Assembly (NCBI RefSeq): GCF_900105885.1
Contig: NZ_LT629780.1
Coordinates: 1,860,001-1,924,000, forward strand
Direction: 5' to 3'
DNA: 64,000 bases
Source: Pseudomonas guangdongensis
GTDB lineage: Bacteria; Pseudomonadota; Gammaproteobacteria; Pseudomonadales; Pseudomonadaceae
Of this stretch, positions 18,344 through 27,128 are shown piece by piece. The notes below the pieces were generated by a model. The model ran no database searches and had not been told where the DNA came from. It saw only the letters and a program-made list of their open reading frames with translations. The stretch's first letter is position 1. Each line of letters starts with the position of its first letter. A program made the translations under genes and the position numbers.

Positions 18344-18687
18344 CGGGAAATCCTTGCTCGATTGCACAGCGGGCGAACTGTCAGTTTAGCGTCATATCAC
18401 ATTTCTCGGAGTATTTTTGCGTCAAGTCAGTGACGTCACGGCCTGTCGCAGGCGTCGCCGGAAGCCTGCGACAGGTTCGCTCCAGGGCGATGCGGGGCTG
18501 CCGGATGCCGGGTTGTCGCGGCGACGCTGCCACCGCCTCAGCTGTCACGGTCGCCCGGCAACCGCTCTGCGCCGACCTTCTGGCTGGGTGGGGCGGGAGC
18601 GACTGTGCGTTGTGGGGGCGCTGCCCGCAAACCGCCGCGCCTCGGCGCGTAGTGGCGCCGGCGCCGGGCAGGCGATGGCGCGCCGCT
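18344..18687. other. Intergenic region with hairpin and palindrome
   Basis: About 340 bp without a gene. It holds a perfect 10-bp palindrome GTGACGTCAC (18430-18439) and a hairpin with 12-bp perfect arms CCTGTCGCAGGC / GCCTGCGACAGG (18442-18453 and 18464-18475) with a 10-nt loop. The segment next to the solute-binding gene is AT-richer and should contain its promoter, but no confident -35/-10 pair is seen. The rest (18480-18687) is GC-rich and shows nothing recognisable. Confidence 0.5.
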
Positions 18688-20637
18688 TCAGTCGGCGGCG
18701 CGCTCGTCGCTCTCGAAGCGGGTGGGTTCCGAGCCGTCGGCGTTGAGCTGACGGATCGTGCGGGGTTGGCCCTGGGCGTCGAGATGCACCTGGCCGAGGC
18801 CGGCGCCGTTCCACAGGCGTTCGCCGCGCGGGCTGCGGCTGGGGATGCGCGGGGTGATCTGCAGGGTGCGGCGCTTGGTGAACCAGTTGAGCGGCGAGCG
18901 CGGCGCGTACAGCCAGCGGTTGAGGCGGTCGAACAGGTCGAGCAGACGGGCGGGGAACTCGTTCTTGATGCCGCTGCTGGTGATCTGCCAGATGCGCGGG
19001 CCGCGGTCGCGGTGGCGCAGGTGGATGTCGTAGGCGAAGGAGTAATGCACGTCGCCGGAGAGGATCACGTAGTTCGCCGGGGTTCGCGAGTGGCGGAAGA
19101 TGTTGAGCATCACCTTGGCCGCGCCGCGATGGGCCATCCAGTTTTCCGCATCGACCAGCAGCGGGTGGCCGGCCCAGGTGAACAGGCGCTGGATGATCTC
19201 GATCAGCTTGACGCCGAACATCGGCGCCGGCGAGACGATGACCACCGCCGGTTCGTCGAGCAGCGCGTGCTGCAGTTCGCAGAGCGCTTCCCAGTCCATC
19301 AGGCCGGAGGGGCGGCTGAGGTAGCGTTCGCTGCGCCAGCGCCGCGTGCGGGTGTCGAGCACCAGCAGCAGCGGCTGGCCGGGCAGGCTGTAGTGCCAGT
19401 GCTCGAAGCGCAGCAGGCGCTGGACGATGGCGTCCTGGGCGTGGGCGTCGAGGCGCTGGTGCGGGTCCGGCGCGGCGAACAGGGCCTGCAGCGCGGGCAG
19501 TTCGGCGGCGAAGGCCTCGGGGCAGTTACCCCAGCCCTGGCACAGCAGATAGCCGATCAGCGCGTTGCCGACGATGCGCCGCGAGAAGGGGTGCTCGTAG
19601 GCGCTCTGTTCCCAGCGCGCCGAGAGGTTCCAGTCGTCGGTGATGTCGTGGTCGTCGAAGATCATCAGGCTCGGCAGCTGCGCCAGCGCTCGCGCGACCT
19701 GCGGCAGGTCGGCGGCGAAGGCGCGGATCGTCGTCTCTTCGCGGCGGTAGCGCTCGGCCAGTCTGGCCGGCAGCGCGGGCATGACCGGCGCGATCAGGCG
19801 CCAGGGCGTCGGCGACCAGACCAGCAGGTACATGGCCAGCACCTCGGCGCAGGTGACCAGGTGGTTGTGGGCGTTGGCGCTGGTGAACACCGGCTTCTTC
19901 ACCCCGCCGAAGAAGCGCTCGCGCAGTTCCTCGTTGGCGGTGTAGGCGGGCAGCAGGTCTTCGCGCCGGTAATAGCCGTCCGGATGGGCGAGGAGCGCCT
20001 CGCTGTCGGCCACGGTGGCGCCTTCGAGGCGTTCGCCGTACAGGCCGAGGCGTTCGATCAACTGGTGGATGGCCGCCAGCATCGGTCCGGCGACGTCGTC
20101 GGCGTAGATCTGGTCGCCGCTGAGCATCAGCAGCGCCGGGCGCTCGGTGGCTTGCCCGAGGCTCGCCTGGAGCAGCTGGTCGGCCTGCAGCAGGCCGTCC
20201 CTGCCGGGGTGGTGCGGCTTGCGGCAGGAGCCGTGCAGCAGGTGGTCGAGCCGGCCGCGGCGCACGAAACTCGGCCGGCGCTGGCCGGGGTAGAGCAGGT
20301 GCGGCGCCCAGTCGGCGATGGCCCGGGTGGCGCCGGCGTCGTCGACGAGCAGGTCGTAGTGGATGAAGCTGTCGGCCGGCAGCGCCTCGTCCAGCGCCAC
20401 GTCGATCAGGTGCAGGCTGGCCTGCCGGCCGAGCGGCAGGCGCTGGCAGCGGCTGGCGTCGAGCGGCAGCTCGCGTTCGACCGGCCCGCATTGCGGGTCG
20501 TCCCAGGCCAGCTGCAGGCGGGCTTCCAGGGGCCGGCTGGCGACCAGCCAGAGCACCAGGCGGCGGGTTTCGAGGCGGCGCAGCAGCGGGCCGGCGAGGA
20601 CGAGAGGCAGGTCGGGGGCAGGGGCTTGGCGGGTCAT
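18688..20637 (-). CDS. PhoD-like metallophosphatase family protein
   Basis: 649 residues. Calcineurin-like metal-binding motifs in order: LMLSGDQIYADD (about 175), MIFDDHDITDDWN (about 340) and VILSGDVHYSFAYDIH (about 540). These are the GDQ-Y-D, DDHD and GDxH signatures of the PhoD-like family. The N-terminal part has a beta-rich domain before a short GSCRKPHH segment. No obvious signal peptide or Tat motif, so it may be cytoplasmic, unlike classical secreted PhoD. It probably hydrolyses a phosphoester; substrate unknown. A small membrane protein gene lies 56 bp upstream on the same strand and may be co-transcribed. Confidence 0.85.
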   Translation of the reverse strand: MTRQAPAPDLPLVLAGPLLRRLETRRLVLWLVASRPLEARLQLAWDDPQCGPVERELPLDASRCQRLPLGRQASLHLIDVALDEALPADSFIHYDLLVDDAGATRAIADWAPHLLYPGQRRPSFVRRGRLDHLLHGSCRKPHHPGRDGLLQADQLLQASLGQATERPALLMLSGDQIYADDVAGPMLAAIHQLIERLGLYGERLEGATVADSEALLAHPDGYYRREDLLPAYTANEELRERFFGGVKKPVFTSANAHNHLVTCAEVLAMYLLVWSPTPWRLIAPVMPALPARLAERYRREETTIRAFAADLPQVARALAQLPSLMIFDDHDITDDWNLSARWEQSAYEHPFSRRIVGNALIGYLLCQGWGNCPEAFAAELPALQALFAAPDPHQRLDAHAQDAIVQRLLRFEHWHYSLPGQPLLLVLDTRTRRWRSERYLSRPSGLMDWEALCELQHALLDEPAVVIVSPAPMFGVKLIEIIQRLFTWAGHPLLVDAENWMAHRGAAKVMLNIFRHSRTPANYVILSGDVHYSFAYDIHLRHRDRGPRIWQITSSGIKNEFPARLLDLFDRLNRWLYAPRSPLNWFTKRRTLQITPRIPSRSPRGERLWNGAGLGQVHLDAQGQPRTIRQLNADGSEPTRFESDERAAD

Positions 20638-20693
20638 CGGTCATGCAGGCAGCGGGGGACGGGCTTGCTTGGGCCGCGCGCGGCGGCGCGAGT

Positions 20694-21068
20694 TCACGGT
20701 GCGTCGCGCTCCGGGGCGAGGGCGAACCAGGCCAGCAGCGGGTAGGCGGTGTAATGGGCGGCGAATAGTAGCAGGCCGGCTGAGCCGGGTTCTTCCTTGA
20801 GGTGCATCATCGCCAGCAGGCCGGCATAGAGCAGACCCAGGCCCAGGGCATAGAGGCCGACCAGCACCCGGCGCTCGACCGCGAAGGGACGCCGGCCGCA
20901 GCGCCAGCGGAACACCAGGGCCAGCCCGCCGGCCACGGCGGCGGCGACCAGCAGGGTGGCGAGCGGTCCGCCGAGCTTGAACAGGCCGCGGGCCAGCAGG
21001 TTGACGACGATGCAGGCGAGGATGGCGCCGAGGGCGTAGCGGCCGAGTCGGGGGGATGCATGGGTCAT
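20694..21068 (-). CDS. Small four-helix inner-membrane protein, function unknown
   Basis: 124 residues from MTHASPRLGRYALG, with GGAGG 6-7 nt upstream of the ATG. Four hydrophobic segments: LGAILACIVVNLLARGLF, GPLATLLVAAAVAGGLALVF, VLVGLYALGLGLLYAGLLAM and a last helix containing AAHYTAYPLLAWFAL. It resembles uncharacterised Pseudomonas membrane proteins. It precedes the PhoD-like gene by 56 bp. No functional motif seen. Confidence 0.65.
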   Translation of the reverse strand: MTHASPRLGRYALGAILACIVVNLLARGLFKLGGPLATLLVAAAVAGGLALVFRWRCGRRPFAVERRVLVGLYALGLGLLYAGLLAMMHLKEEPGSAGLLLFAAHYTAYPLLAWFALAPERDAP

Positions 21069-21455
21069 GGCGGCGCCTCCGGGCTGCGCGGGGTTCGAGG
21101 TCTCTGGGGACGGTAGGGGAGCGACTGCGGCAAGGCAAGCCGGAATCCCGCGCGCAGGAATTGTGTGCCGGGGCGGACATCGGCGGGCGAATTCCGCTCG
21201 ATATATTGAATGGCTAATTATGTCGGCCATTGTTTGGCGTCAATTATCTGCGCACCGCTCCGGCATTAACATGCCGGTGTGATATCGCCGCGTCATACAG
21301 GACTGCGGCTGCCGGGCTCCGCCATCGAGGCGCGCTGTCTGGCCCGCGCGACGGGTGTGATGTCGATTTGCCTGCCGACGCTATTTCAGCGTAAAAGAGA
21401 CAGGATTTTGCTCGCAAAAAAACATACCCGAAAAATATAAAAACAAGGAGTTCTC
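21069..21455 (+). promoter_or_regulatory. Orphaned upstream region of the IS-interrupted chemoreceptor
   Basis: About 390 bp without a gene, AT-rich for this genome towards its right end. It carries a small hairpin CCGGCAT-TAAC-ATGCCGG (21260-21277). At the end is the Shine-Dalgarno AAGGAG (21445-21450), placed 5 nt before an ATG at 21456 that begins the chemoreceptor reading frame (ATG CTA) before it is broken by the insertion sequence. Promoter and ribosome site of the receptor are thus cut off from the body of its gene. A sigma-28 (FliA) promoter was sought and not convincingly found. Confidence 0.6.
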
Positions 21456-21461
21456 ATGCTA
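21456..21461 (+). pseudogene. Two-codon 5' stub of the chemoreceptor gene (ATG CTA)
   Basis: ATG CTA at 21456-21461 would continue in frame with TTC CGC TCC at 22570 if the insertion and one TA copy were removed. The rebuilt protein would start [12 protein letters not shown]. The paralogous receptor downstream also starts with Met-Leu. Confidence 0.7.
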
Positions 21462-22567
21462 TTAATCCGGCAACCCAATACCCCAAATCATGCTGCATAC
21501 GCGATTTTGGGATGTCGGAAGTAGGAACGAATCCGCTCGGGCTTTGATTGAAGGCGCCGCATGACCGAGCGGACTCGGCCTTCCAACGCATCCCGACTTT
21601 TCAAACTTGGCCCGCTGCGCACCTGATGCTTGAGATCGCCATTCAGGTATTCGTCCGGGTTGAGCTCGGGGGCGTAGGCGGGCAGAAAGAACACCTCAAT
21701 CCGTTCGCGCCGCCCCTCCAGCCAGGCTTTGACCTTCTTGCTGTGGTGCACGCGCAGGTTGTCCAAGACCAGGAAGACCTTGCGCCCGCTGGTATCCCGG
21801 ATCAGTCGCCCCAGGAAGCGGATCAGCACGACCGCTGTCATGGTTTCCCGGTACAGCATGAAGCGCAGCTTGCCCCGGTTGGTCACCGTCGAAATCATGT
21901 TCGTGGCAAAGCGGCTTCCGCTGACTTCGCGTACGGGCGTCCGCCCTGCCGGGGCGTAGCTGCGCCCTGCATGACTGTCGCTGCGCAGGCCGGTTTCATC
22001 GCCCCAGTGGATCTCGCCGCCCTCGGCCTTGGCGCGCTGCTCGATCTTCGGATACTCGGTTTCCAGCCAGCGCTTTATCGCCTCGGGCTTCTGCTGGTAG
22101 GCGCGCTTCAACGGGCGTTGTGGGGTATAGCCCCAACGCTTGAGGTATTCACCGACTGTCCGGATAGGCATCTGAAAGCCGCAGTGCAGGGCGATCAGGG
22201 CGCGCACCGCATCACGCGTCCAGAGCGCGAAGTCCAGCTTCAACTGATCCGGCATGGTGTCGAGCAACAGGGTGCGAATCAGTGACTCCTGCTCGGAGGA
22301 CAGGCTGCGTCGCTCCCCCGGCAGCGATCCGCGCTGGCCACCTTCGATCGCGGCCTCTTTGCCCTGGTGCTCCGCGATCGCGACCCAATGCGCCACCGTG
22401 CGCAGATGAACGCCAACGGCTTCGCCGATGGCTCTGTAGGTATACCCCTGCTCGCGCATGCGTAGGGCGATAGCGCGTTTTTCGCGCTGTTCCAAGGGGC
22501 TGAGGCTTCGTGCGTCGCTGGTCATGGTGAAAAACGCTGATTATGCCCTATTGTATTGCCGGATTAA
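21462..22567 (-). mobile_element. IS630-family insertion sequence
   Basis: 1106 bp flanked by a TA duplication (21460-21461 and 22568-22569), the hallmark target of IS630/Tc1-mariner elements. Terminal inverted repeats are perfect over 12 bp, TTAATCCGGCAA (21462-21473) and its complement (22556-22567), with further imperfect matching inward. One intact transposase gene fills it on the minus strand. Inserted after codon 2 of a chemoreceptor gene. Confidence 0.93.
21488..22525 (-). CDS. IS630-family transposase
   Basis: 345 residues, intact. N-terminal HTH domain (about 10-60; REQGYTYRAIGEAVGVHLRT), a winged-helix linker region (about 75-150) and a DDE catalytic domain with the three acidic residues in HWGDETGLRSD, VLDNLRVHHSKKV and LPAYAPELNPDEYLNG. 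The length matches active IS630 transposases (about 340). No frameshift, so the element may still be mobile. Confidence 0.94.
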   Translation of the reverse strand: MTSDARSLSPLEQREKRAIALRMREQGYTYRAIGEAVGVHLRTVAHWVAIAEHQGKEAAIEGGQRGSLPGERRSLSSEQESLIRTLLLDTMPDQLKLDFALWTRDAVRALIALHCGFQMPIRTVGEYLKRWGYTPQRPLKRAYQQKPEAIKRWLETEYPKIEQRAKAEGGEIHWGDETGLRSDSHAGRSYAPAGRTPVREVSGSRFATNMISTVTNRGKLRFMLYRETMTAVVLIRFLGRLIRDTSGRKVFLVLDNLRVHHSKKVKAWLEGRRERIEVFFLPAYAPELNPDEYLNGDLKHQVRSGPSLKSRDALEGRVRSVMRRLQSKPERIRSYFRHPKIAYAA

Positions 22568-24351
22568 TATTCCGCTCCCCGGAGTCCGCCCCCAGGGGCT
22601 GCTCGAAAAGACTTTCCTATTACATCCTCGGTCTTGTGCTTCTGCCGTTGACCGCGATCTCCCTGCTGCTGGTGCTGATGAACTCGCTGGAGCGTGCCGG
22701 CGACAACGCCGCGCGCCTGCAGGAGCAGCAGCGGATGATGATCCAGCTGCGCCAGCAGGGCGTGCGCGATGTGGTGCAGACGGCGCGCACCTCGGTCAAG
22801 CACCTGCTGGCCAGCGGCCAGCCGGTGACCGAGGAGGTGCGCGAGAAGGCCGCGCAGACCCTGCGCGCGCTGCGCTTCGAGGGCGAGAACTATGTATTCG
22901 CCTTCGACTTCGACGGCGTGGCGCGGGTGCAGCCGGCCGTGCCGGATTTCGAGGGGCAGAACAAGAGCGACCTGCAGGATGCCAACGGGCGCTATTTCGT
23001 CCGCGAGCTGATCGAGGTCGGGCGTAATGGCGGCGGTTTTTACGAGTACGCTTGGAAGAATCCCAAGACCGGCAAGGTCGAGACCAAGTACTCCTACGTC
23101 GACCGGATTCCCGAGCTGGGCTGGGCCATCGGCGCCGGCATCTATGTGACCGACATCGAGCAGGCGATGCGCGAGATCGAGGCGGCCGCCCATGCCGAGC
23201 TGCGCGGCGCGATCATCCGCTCCGTGGGCATCGCCCTGGCGGTGCTGCTGGCCATCGCGCTGGCGGCGGTCTACCTGACCCGCAAGATGACCAGTCGCAT
23301 CCAGGCGGCGGCCGGCGCGATCCAGGAAATTTCCGAGGAAGTCGCTCAGGGTCGCGGCGACCTGACCCGCCGCGTGCCGGTGTCCGGGCAGGACGAGATC
23401 ACCGTGATGGCGGTGCAGATGAACGAATTCCTCGCCCGCGTGCAGGACATTCTCCACGAGGTGCGCGCCAGCGTGGCGGTGGTCGACGACGCCTCGGGGG
23501 CGATCTCCCACAACAGCGAGGAGTTGGCCGCGCGCAGCGAGCAGGCGGCGGCCAACCTGCAGCAGACGTCTTCGTCGATGGAGGAAATCACCTCCACCGT
23601 GCAGCACAGCGCGGGTTCCGCTGTGCAGGCCAACGAACTGGCGCTGGCCGCCTCCAGGGTCGCCGAGAACGGCGAAGCCTCGATGCTCAAGGCGGAAAGC
23701 ACCATGGGCGAGATCCTCCAGGCCTCGCAGCAGATCGCCGAGATCATCAAGATGATCGACACCATCGCCTTCCAGACCAACATCCTGGCGCTGAACGCCT
23801 CGGTGGAGGCGGCGCGCGCCGGCGAGCACGGCCGCGGCTTCGCGGTGGTGGCCCAGGAGGTGCGTACCCTGGCCGAGCGTTCGCGGCTGGCGGCCCAGGA
23901 CATTCGCGGGCTGATCGAGTCGACCGGCGAGCAGATCCGCCACGGCGAAAGCGTGGTCAAGCAGACCGCCGAGACCATGCGCGAGATCGTCACCCAGATC
24001 AATCATGTGACCACCGCGGTGGCCGAGATCACCCAGGCCTCCCGCGAGCAGAGCGCGGGCATCGTGCAGATCAACACGGCGGTGGCCGAGATGGACACCA
24101 TGACCCAGCAGAACTCCTCGATGGTGCAGGAGCTGACCCAGGCCGCCGGCAGCATGCGCAGTCATGCGCTGCACCTGAACGGCATGCTCTCGGGCTTCGT
24201 GCTGGAGCGCGGCGCGCCCGGCAAGGACGCAGGGCGGGCCAGGGCGGCGCAGCAGTCGCCTTCGGCAGCGGCACCCGCCCGGCCGGCGGCGGAACCTGCC
24301 CGTCCGGCGCGCCAGACCGAGACCGCGCAGGCGGAGTGGGACAGCTTCTGA
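22543..24351 (+). CDS. Methyl-accepting chemotaxis protein, 5' end replaced by IS630
   Basis: 602 residues if started at an ATG lying inside the IS right end. The first ten residues ([10 protein letters not shown]) are encoded by IS/target DNA, and the native protein would start [12 protein letters not shown]1 at about 25-46, a single-Cache-type periplasmic sensor (about 50-210; [20 protein letters not shown]), TM2 at about 226-245, HAMP, and a methyl-accepting domain with the conserved tip [20 protein letters not shown]. The end EWDSF fits the xWxxF CheR/CheB tether. The new ATG has no good Shine-Dalgarno and the native promoter is 1.1 kb away behind the IS, so expression is probably lost or reduced although the reading frame is open. 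Confidence 0.85.
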   Translation: MPYCIAGLIFRSPESAPRGCSKRLSYYILGLVLLPLTAISLLLVLMNSLERAGDNAARLQEQQRMMIQLRQQGVRDVVQTARTSVKHLLASGQPVTEEVREKAAQTLRALRFEGENYVFAFDFDGVARVQPAVPDFEGQNKSDLQDANGRYFVRELIEVGRNGGGFYEYAWKNPKTGKVETKYSYVDRIPELGWAIGAGIYVTDIEQAMREIEAAAHAELRGAIIRSVGIALAVLLAIALAAVYLTRKMTSRIQAAAGAIQEISEEVAQGRGDLTRRVPVSGQDEITVMAVQMNEFLARVQDILHEVRASVAVVDDASGAISHNSEELAARSEQAAANLQQTSSSMEEITSTVQHSAGSAVQANELALAASRVAENGEASMLKAESTMGEILQASQQIAEIIKMIDTIAFQTNILALNASVEAARAGEHGRGFAVVAQEVRTLAERSRLAAQDIRGLIESTGEQIRHGESVVKQTAETMREIVTQINHVTTAVAEITQASREQSAGIVQINTAVAEMDTMTQQNSSMVQELTQAAGSMRSHALHLNGMLSGFVLERGAPGKDAGRARAAQQSPSAAAPARPAAEPARPARQTETAQAEWDSF

Positions 24352-24579
24352 GCTGAACGACCGCCACGACGCCTTGCGCTGCGGGAGCGTCGAGGCGTTG
24401 CTCGGCATCTGGCAACAGCGGTTTGTTGACGACTGCAAGCCTGCGCGCCCGGCGCAGGCTCGCGGCTGCCTGTTATCAGACATTCCGGACATGATGCATG
24501 TCAGCACCTCGTTATCGCTGAAGGGGCAACATATTGATTGGATATATCAATTAAAAGAATAAGCATATAAGGACTTATT

Positions 24580-26391
24580 ATGCTGAATAAAACGCACCCC
24601 TCCCTGCCGAAAAAAGGCAGCCGTAGCCTGTCCCGCTATATCCTGGCGCTGGTGCTGCTGCCGCTGATATCGATATCCACACTACTGGTGATCATGAACG
24701 CGCTGGAGCGTGCCGGAGATAACCGGCGCATGCTCAAGGAACAGCGCACCATGATGGTCCAGATGCGCCAGCAGGGCGTCCGCGACGTGGTACAGGTCGC
24801 CCGCACCTCGATCCAGGATGTGCTCGCCCGGCATGCCACCGTCACCGACGCGGTGCGCGAGGAGGCCGCGACCGTGCTGCGCAACCTGCGTTTCGAGGGC
24901 GAGAACTACGTCTTCGTCGTCGACTTCGACGGCGTGACCCGTGTCCAGCCGGTCGCCCCTGCGCACGAGGGCAAGGACAACACCGCCGTGCAGGACGCCA
25001 AGGGCCGCTACTTCATCCGCGACATGGTGGAACTGGCCCGCAAGGGAGGCGGCTTCTACGAGTACGCCTGGAAGAATCCGCGCAGCGGCGAGGTCGAGAC
25101 CAAGTACTCGTTCGCCGGCAGCGTGCCCGAGCTGGGCTGGATGATCGGCGCCGGTGCCTATGCCACCGACATCGATCTGGCGATGGCGGACATCGAGGCG
25201 ACTGCCCATGCCGATCTGCGCGGCGCGCTGATCCGTTCGGTGGCGATTTCCCTGGCAGTGCTGCTGGTCATCGCCATCGCCGCCGCCTGGCTGACCCGGC
25301 GGATGGCGGCTCGCATCGAGGCGGCGGCCGGCGCGATTCAGGAGATTTCCGAGGAAGTCGCCCAGGGGCGCGGCGACCTGACCCGGCGCATTCCGGTGTC
25401 CGGGCGCGACGAGATCACCGTGATGGCGGTGCAGATGAACGAGTTCCTCGCCCGTGTGCAGGACATCCTCCACGAGGTACGCGCCAGCGTGGCGGTGGTC
25501 GACGACGCCTCGGGCACCATTTCCCACAACAGCGAGGAGCTGGCCGCGCGCAGCGAGCAGGCGGCGGCCAACCTGCAGCAGACGTCCTCGTCGCTGGAGG
25601 AGATCACCGCGACCGTGCAGCACAGTGCCAGCTCGGCGGTGCAGGCCAACGAACTGGCGCTCGCCGCTTCCAAGGTCGCCGAGGATGGCGAGGCTTCGAT
25701 GCTCAAGGCGGAAAGCACCATGGGCGAGATCCTTCACGCCTCGCAGCAGATTGCCGAGATCATCAAGATGATCGACACCATCGCCTTCCAGACCAACATC
25801 CTGGCGCTGAACGCCTCGGTGGAGGCGGCGCGTGCCGGCGAGCACGGCCGCGGCTTCGCGGTGGTGGCCCAGGAGGTGCGCACCCTGGCCGAGCGTTCGC
25901 GGCTGGCGGCCCAGGACATTCGCGGGCTGATCGAGTCGACCGGCGAGCAGATCCGCCACGGCGAAAGCGTGGTCAAGCAGACCGCCGAGACCATGCGCGA
26001 GATCGTCACCCAGATCAATCATGTGACTACCGCGGTGAGCGAGATCACCCAGGCCTCCCGCGAGCAGAGCGCCGGCGTGGTGCAGATCAACACGGCGGTG
26101 GCCGAGATGGACACCATGACCCAGCAGAACTCCTCGATGGTGCAGGAGCTGACCCAGGCCGCCGGCAACATGCGCAGCCATGCGCTGCACCTGAACGGCA
26201 TGCTGGCGGGGCTGGTGCTGGACGAGGGCGACCGTCAGGCGAGTGCGGCCACGCGTCGCCTGCTGGAAACCGTGGGTCTGGCCGGCGAGCGTCCGGCGCA
26301 TGGCGCCGAGGATGCGGGCGCTGTTGCAAGGGCGCGCCAGCCGGCCCGCCCGGCGCTGGCCAAGACCGAGGACGACTGGGACAGCTTCTGA
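24580..26391 (+). CDS. Methyl-accepting chemotaxis protein, intact paralogue
   Basis: 603 residues, ATG with AAGGA 6 nt upstream. Same architecture as the upstream receptor: TM1 (about 18-40), single-Cache sensor ([20 protein letters not shown]), TM2 with [18 protein letters not shown], and a signalling domain almost identical at DNA level to its neighbour. C-terminal DWDSF again fits the xWxxF tether that recruits CheR methyltransferase/CheB. It transmits ligand binding to CheA through CheW and would control flagellar motility. The single-Cache domain suggests a small organic acid or amine ligand (inference). The sensor domains of the two paralogues differ more than the signalling domains. 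Confidence 0.93.
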   Translation: MLNKTHPSLPKKGSRSLSRYILALVLLPLISISTLLVIMNALERAGDNRRMLKEQRTMMVQMRQQGVRDVVQVARTSIQDVLARHATVTDAVREEAATVLRNLRFEGENYVFVVDFDGVTRVQPVAPAHEGKDNTAVQDAKGRYFIRDMVELARKGGGFYEYAWKNPRSGEVETKYSFAGSVPELGWMIGAGAYATDIDLAMADIEATAHADLRGALIRSVAISLAVLLVIAIAAAWLTRRMAARIEAAAGAIQEISEEVAQGRGDLTRRIPVSGRDEITVMAVQMNEFLARVQDILHEVRASVAVVDDASGTISHNSEELAARSEQAAANLQQTSSSLEEITATVQHSASSAVQANELALAASKVAEDGEASMLKAESTMGEILHASQQIAEIIKMIDTIAFQTNILALNASVEAARAGEHGRGFAVVAQEVRTLAERSRLAAQDIRGLIESTGEQIRHGESVVKQTAETMREIVTQINHVTTAVSEITQASREQSAGVVQINTAVAEMDTMTQQNSSMVQELTQAAGNMRSHALHLNGMLAGLVLDEGDRQASAATRRLLETVGLAGERPAHGAEDAGAVARARQPARPALAKTEDDWDSF

Positions 26392-26401
26392 GTCGGTGCC
26401 G

Positions 26402-26449
26402 CGCGGTTGTGCCCGGTGGCGCATGGCGCCATTGCCGAGCGCAACCGCG
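26402..26449 (+). terminator. Hairpin after the second chemoreceptor
   Basis: Arms CGCGGTTGTGC (26402-26412) and GCGCAACCGCG (26439-26449), pairing with one G-U. An inner TGGCGC-ATG-GCGCCA dyad lies within the loop. It is 10 bp after the receptor stop codon. No T-run. Confidence 0.45.
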
Positions 26450-26478
26450 GCTGGCGGCAGAGGCATAAATGGCAGGCA

Positions 26479-26510
26479 ACAAAAAACCGGCGCTAAGGCC
26501 GGTTTTTTGT
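26479..26510. terminator. Displaced tRNA-Leu terminator (chromosomal copy)
   Basis: Symmetric intrinsic terminator: ACAAAAAACCGGC, loop GCTAAG, GCCGGTTTTTTGT, with A and T tracts that allow termination in both directions. A 39-bp stretch (26474-26512) is identical to 46167-46205 beside the tRNA-Leu gene. In the uninterrupted chromosome this would end the tRNA-Leu transcript; it can now end the chemoreceptor transcript. Confidence 0.85.
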
Positions 26511-26549
26511 GGGCTCCAGACAGGTTCGGTAGTGTCTGGAAGCCGTAGA

Positions 26550-26575
26550 TGGTGCCCCGAAAGGGACCAGAACTC
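26550..26575 (-). repeat. attL: duplicated 3' end of tRNA-Leu
   Basis: 26 bp starting TGGTGCCCCGAAAG that match the tRNA-Leu 3' end (46243-46268) with three mismatches; the first 14 bp are exact. It is followed inward by element DNA and outward by the tRNA-type terminator, exactly what integration into a tRNA 3' end leaves at the distal junction. Confidence 0.8.
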
Positions 26576-26626
26576 AAAGATAAAACCCTCGGAAATACTG
26601 GCTTTGCGGGAGGTGGTTGTTTCTCG

Positions 26627-26650
26627 ATGCCCCCAAAAATGCCCCCAAAA
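26627..26650 (+). repeat. Tandem ATGCCCCCAAAA sites near attL (candidate integrase arm sites)
   Basis: Two adjacent copies of ATGCCCCCAAAA, 51 bp inside attL. The same pair in the same orientation occurs at 46110-46133 near attR, between the integrase gene and the tRNA. Repeated short sites at both ends of an integrated element are typical of arm-type binding sites of tyrosine recombinases. Confidence 0.55.
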
Positions 26651-26881
26651 CGAAAAGTACCCCCGTTTCGTGGGGCGGATTGTGCCCTATTCGTGCCAGT
26701 GATTCCCATCTCTTGCCGTTCGTCGGATAGATCAGATCTTGGCGTAGGTGGTGGTCGGTAAAAGCGGCGGTCAGTTGGTGCTGAACGATCCCGGCGAAGA
26801 TGTGCTCGTGGCGCTGTTCGCGCTGTGTGAGGCGTGGCCTGCCTCTGGTGCCAGTGCGCACGGCTTCTACGGTACATTTTC

Positions 26882-26999
26882 GTGCGAACCTGCGTGCGAA
26901 CCTGCGCCTTGCGAACATGAGACAGAATCATGCTCTATCAGCGCCAGCTCGATAGGAGCTTTTCCGTGCGTACCAGCTTGCGTACCAACCTTGCGTACC
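26882..26999 (+). repeat. Six copies of TGCG(A/T)ACC-type repeat in two clusters
   Basis: GTGCGAACC at 26882-26890 and 26894-26902 plus TTGCGAAC at 26909-26916, then GTGCGTACC at 26966-26974 and TTGCGTACC at 26978-26986 and 26991-26999. Spacing is about one helical turn (12-15 bp). This lies in a 737-bp gene-free stretch (26392-27128) that also holds attL. It could be a second set of recombinase arm sites or binding sites for a regulator of the cas operon. Apart from these repeats and the dyad at 27086 I see no gene in this stretch. Confidence 0.5.
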
Positions 27000-27085
27000 G
27001 CCGGATGGAGCGCAAAGGATGGATGATGAAAGTCCGCAGGTGATTTCCTTTAAAGCAAGGTTTCATTTGATACGTCTGGTGTGCT

Positions 27086-27105
27086 TTGATCCGTGGCGGA
27101 TTCAA
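27086..27105. promoter_or_regulatory. Operator-like dyad upstream of cas3
   Basis: TTGATCCGTGGCGGATTCAA is a near-perfect dyad (TTGATCCG against CGGATTCAA, one-base bulge) centred about 33 bp before the cas3 start. A repressor site for the cas operon is a reasonable guess. No confident -35/-10 pair could be assigned. Confidence 0.35.
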
Positions 27106-27128
27106 TACTCGGCGCAGGGATGCCAAGG

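Noticed and set aside
18430..18439. GTGACGTCAC palindrome as a Vfr/CRP-type site
   Set aside because: The CRP/Vfr consensus has TGTGA-N6-TCACA; this dyad has no spacer and does not match.
21069..21455. Sigma-28 (FliA) promoter for the chemoreceptor
   Set aside because: TAAA occurs (about 21393) but no GCCGATAA-like -10 at the right distance.
26549..27026. Short plus-strand frames starting MPPKMPPKRK and containing CEPACEPAPC / CVPACVPT
   Set aside because: The peptides merely reflect the short DNA repeats (ATGCCCCCAAAA and TGCG(A/T)ACC) in non-coding DNA next to attL; no ribosome site, no family resemblance.
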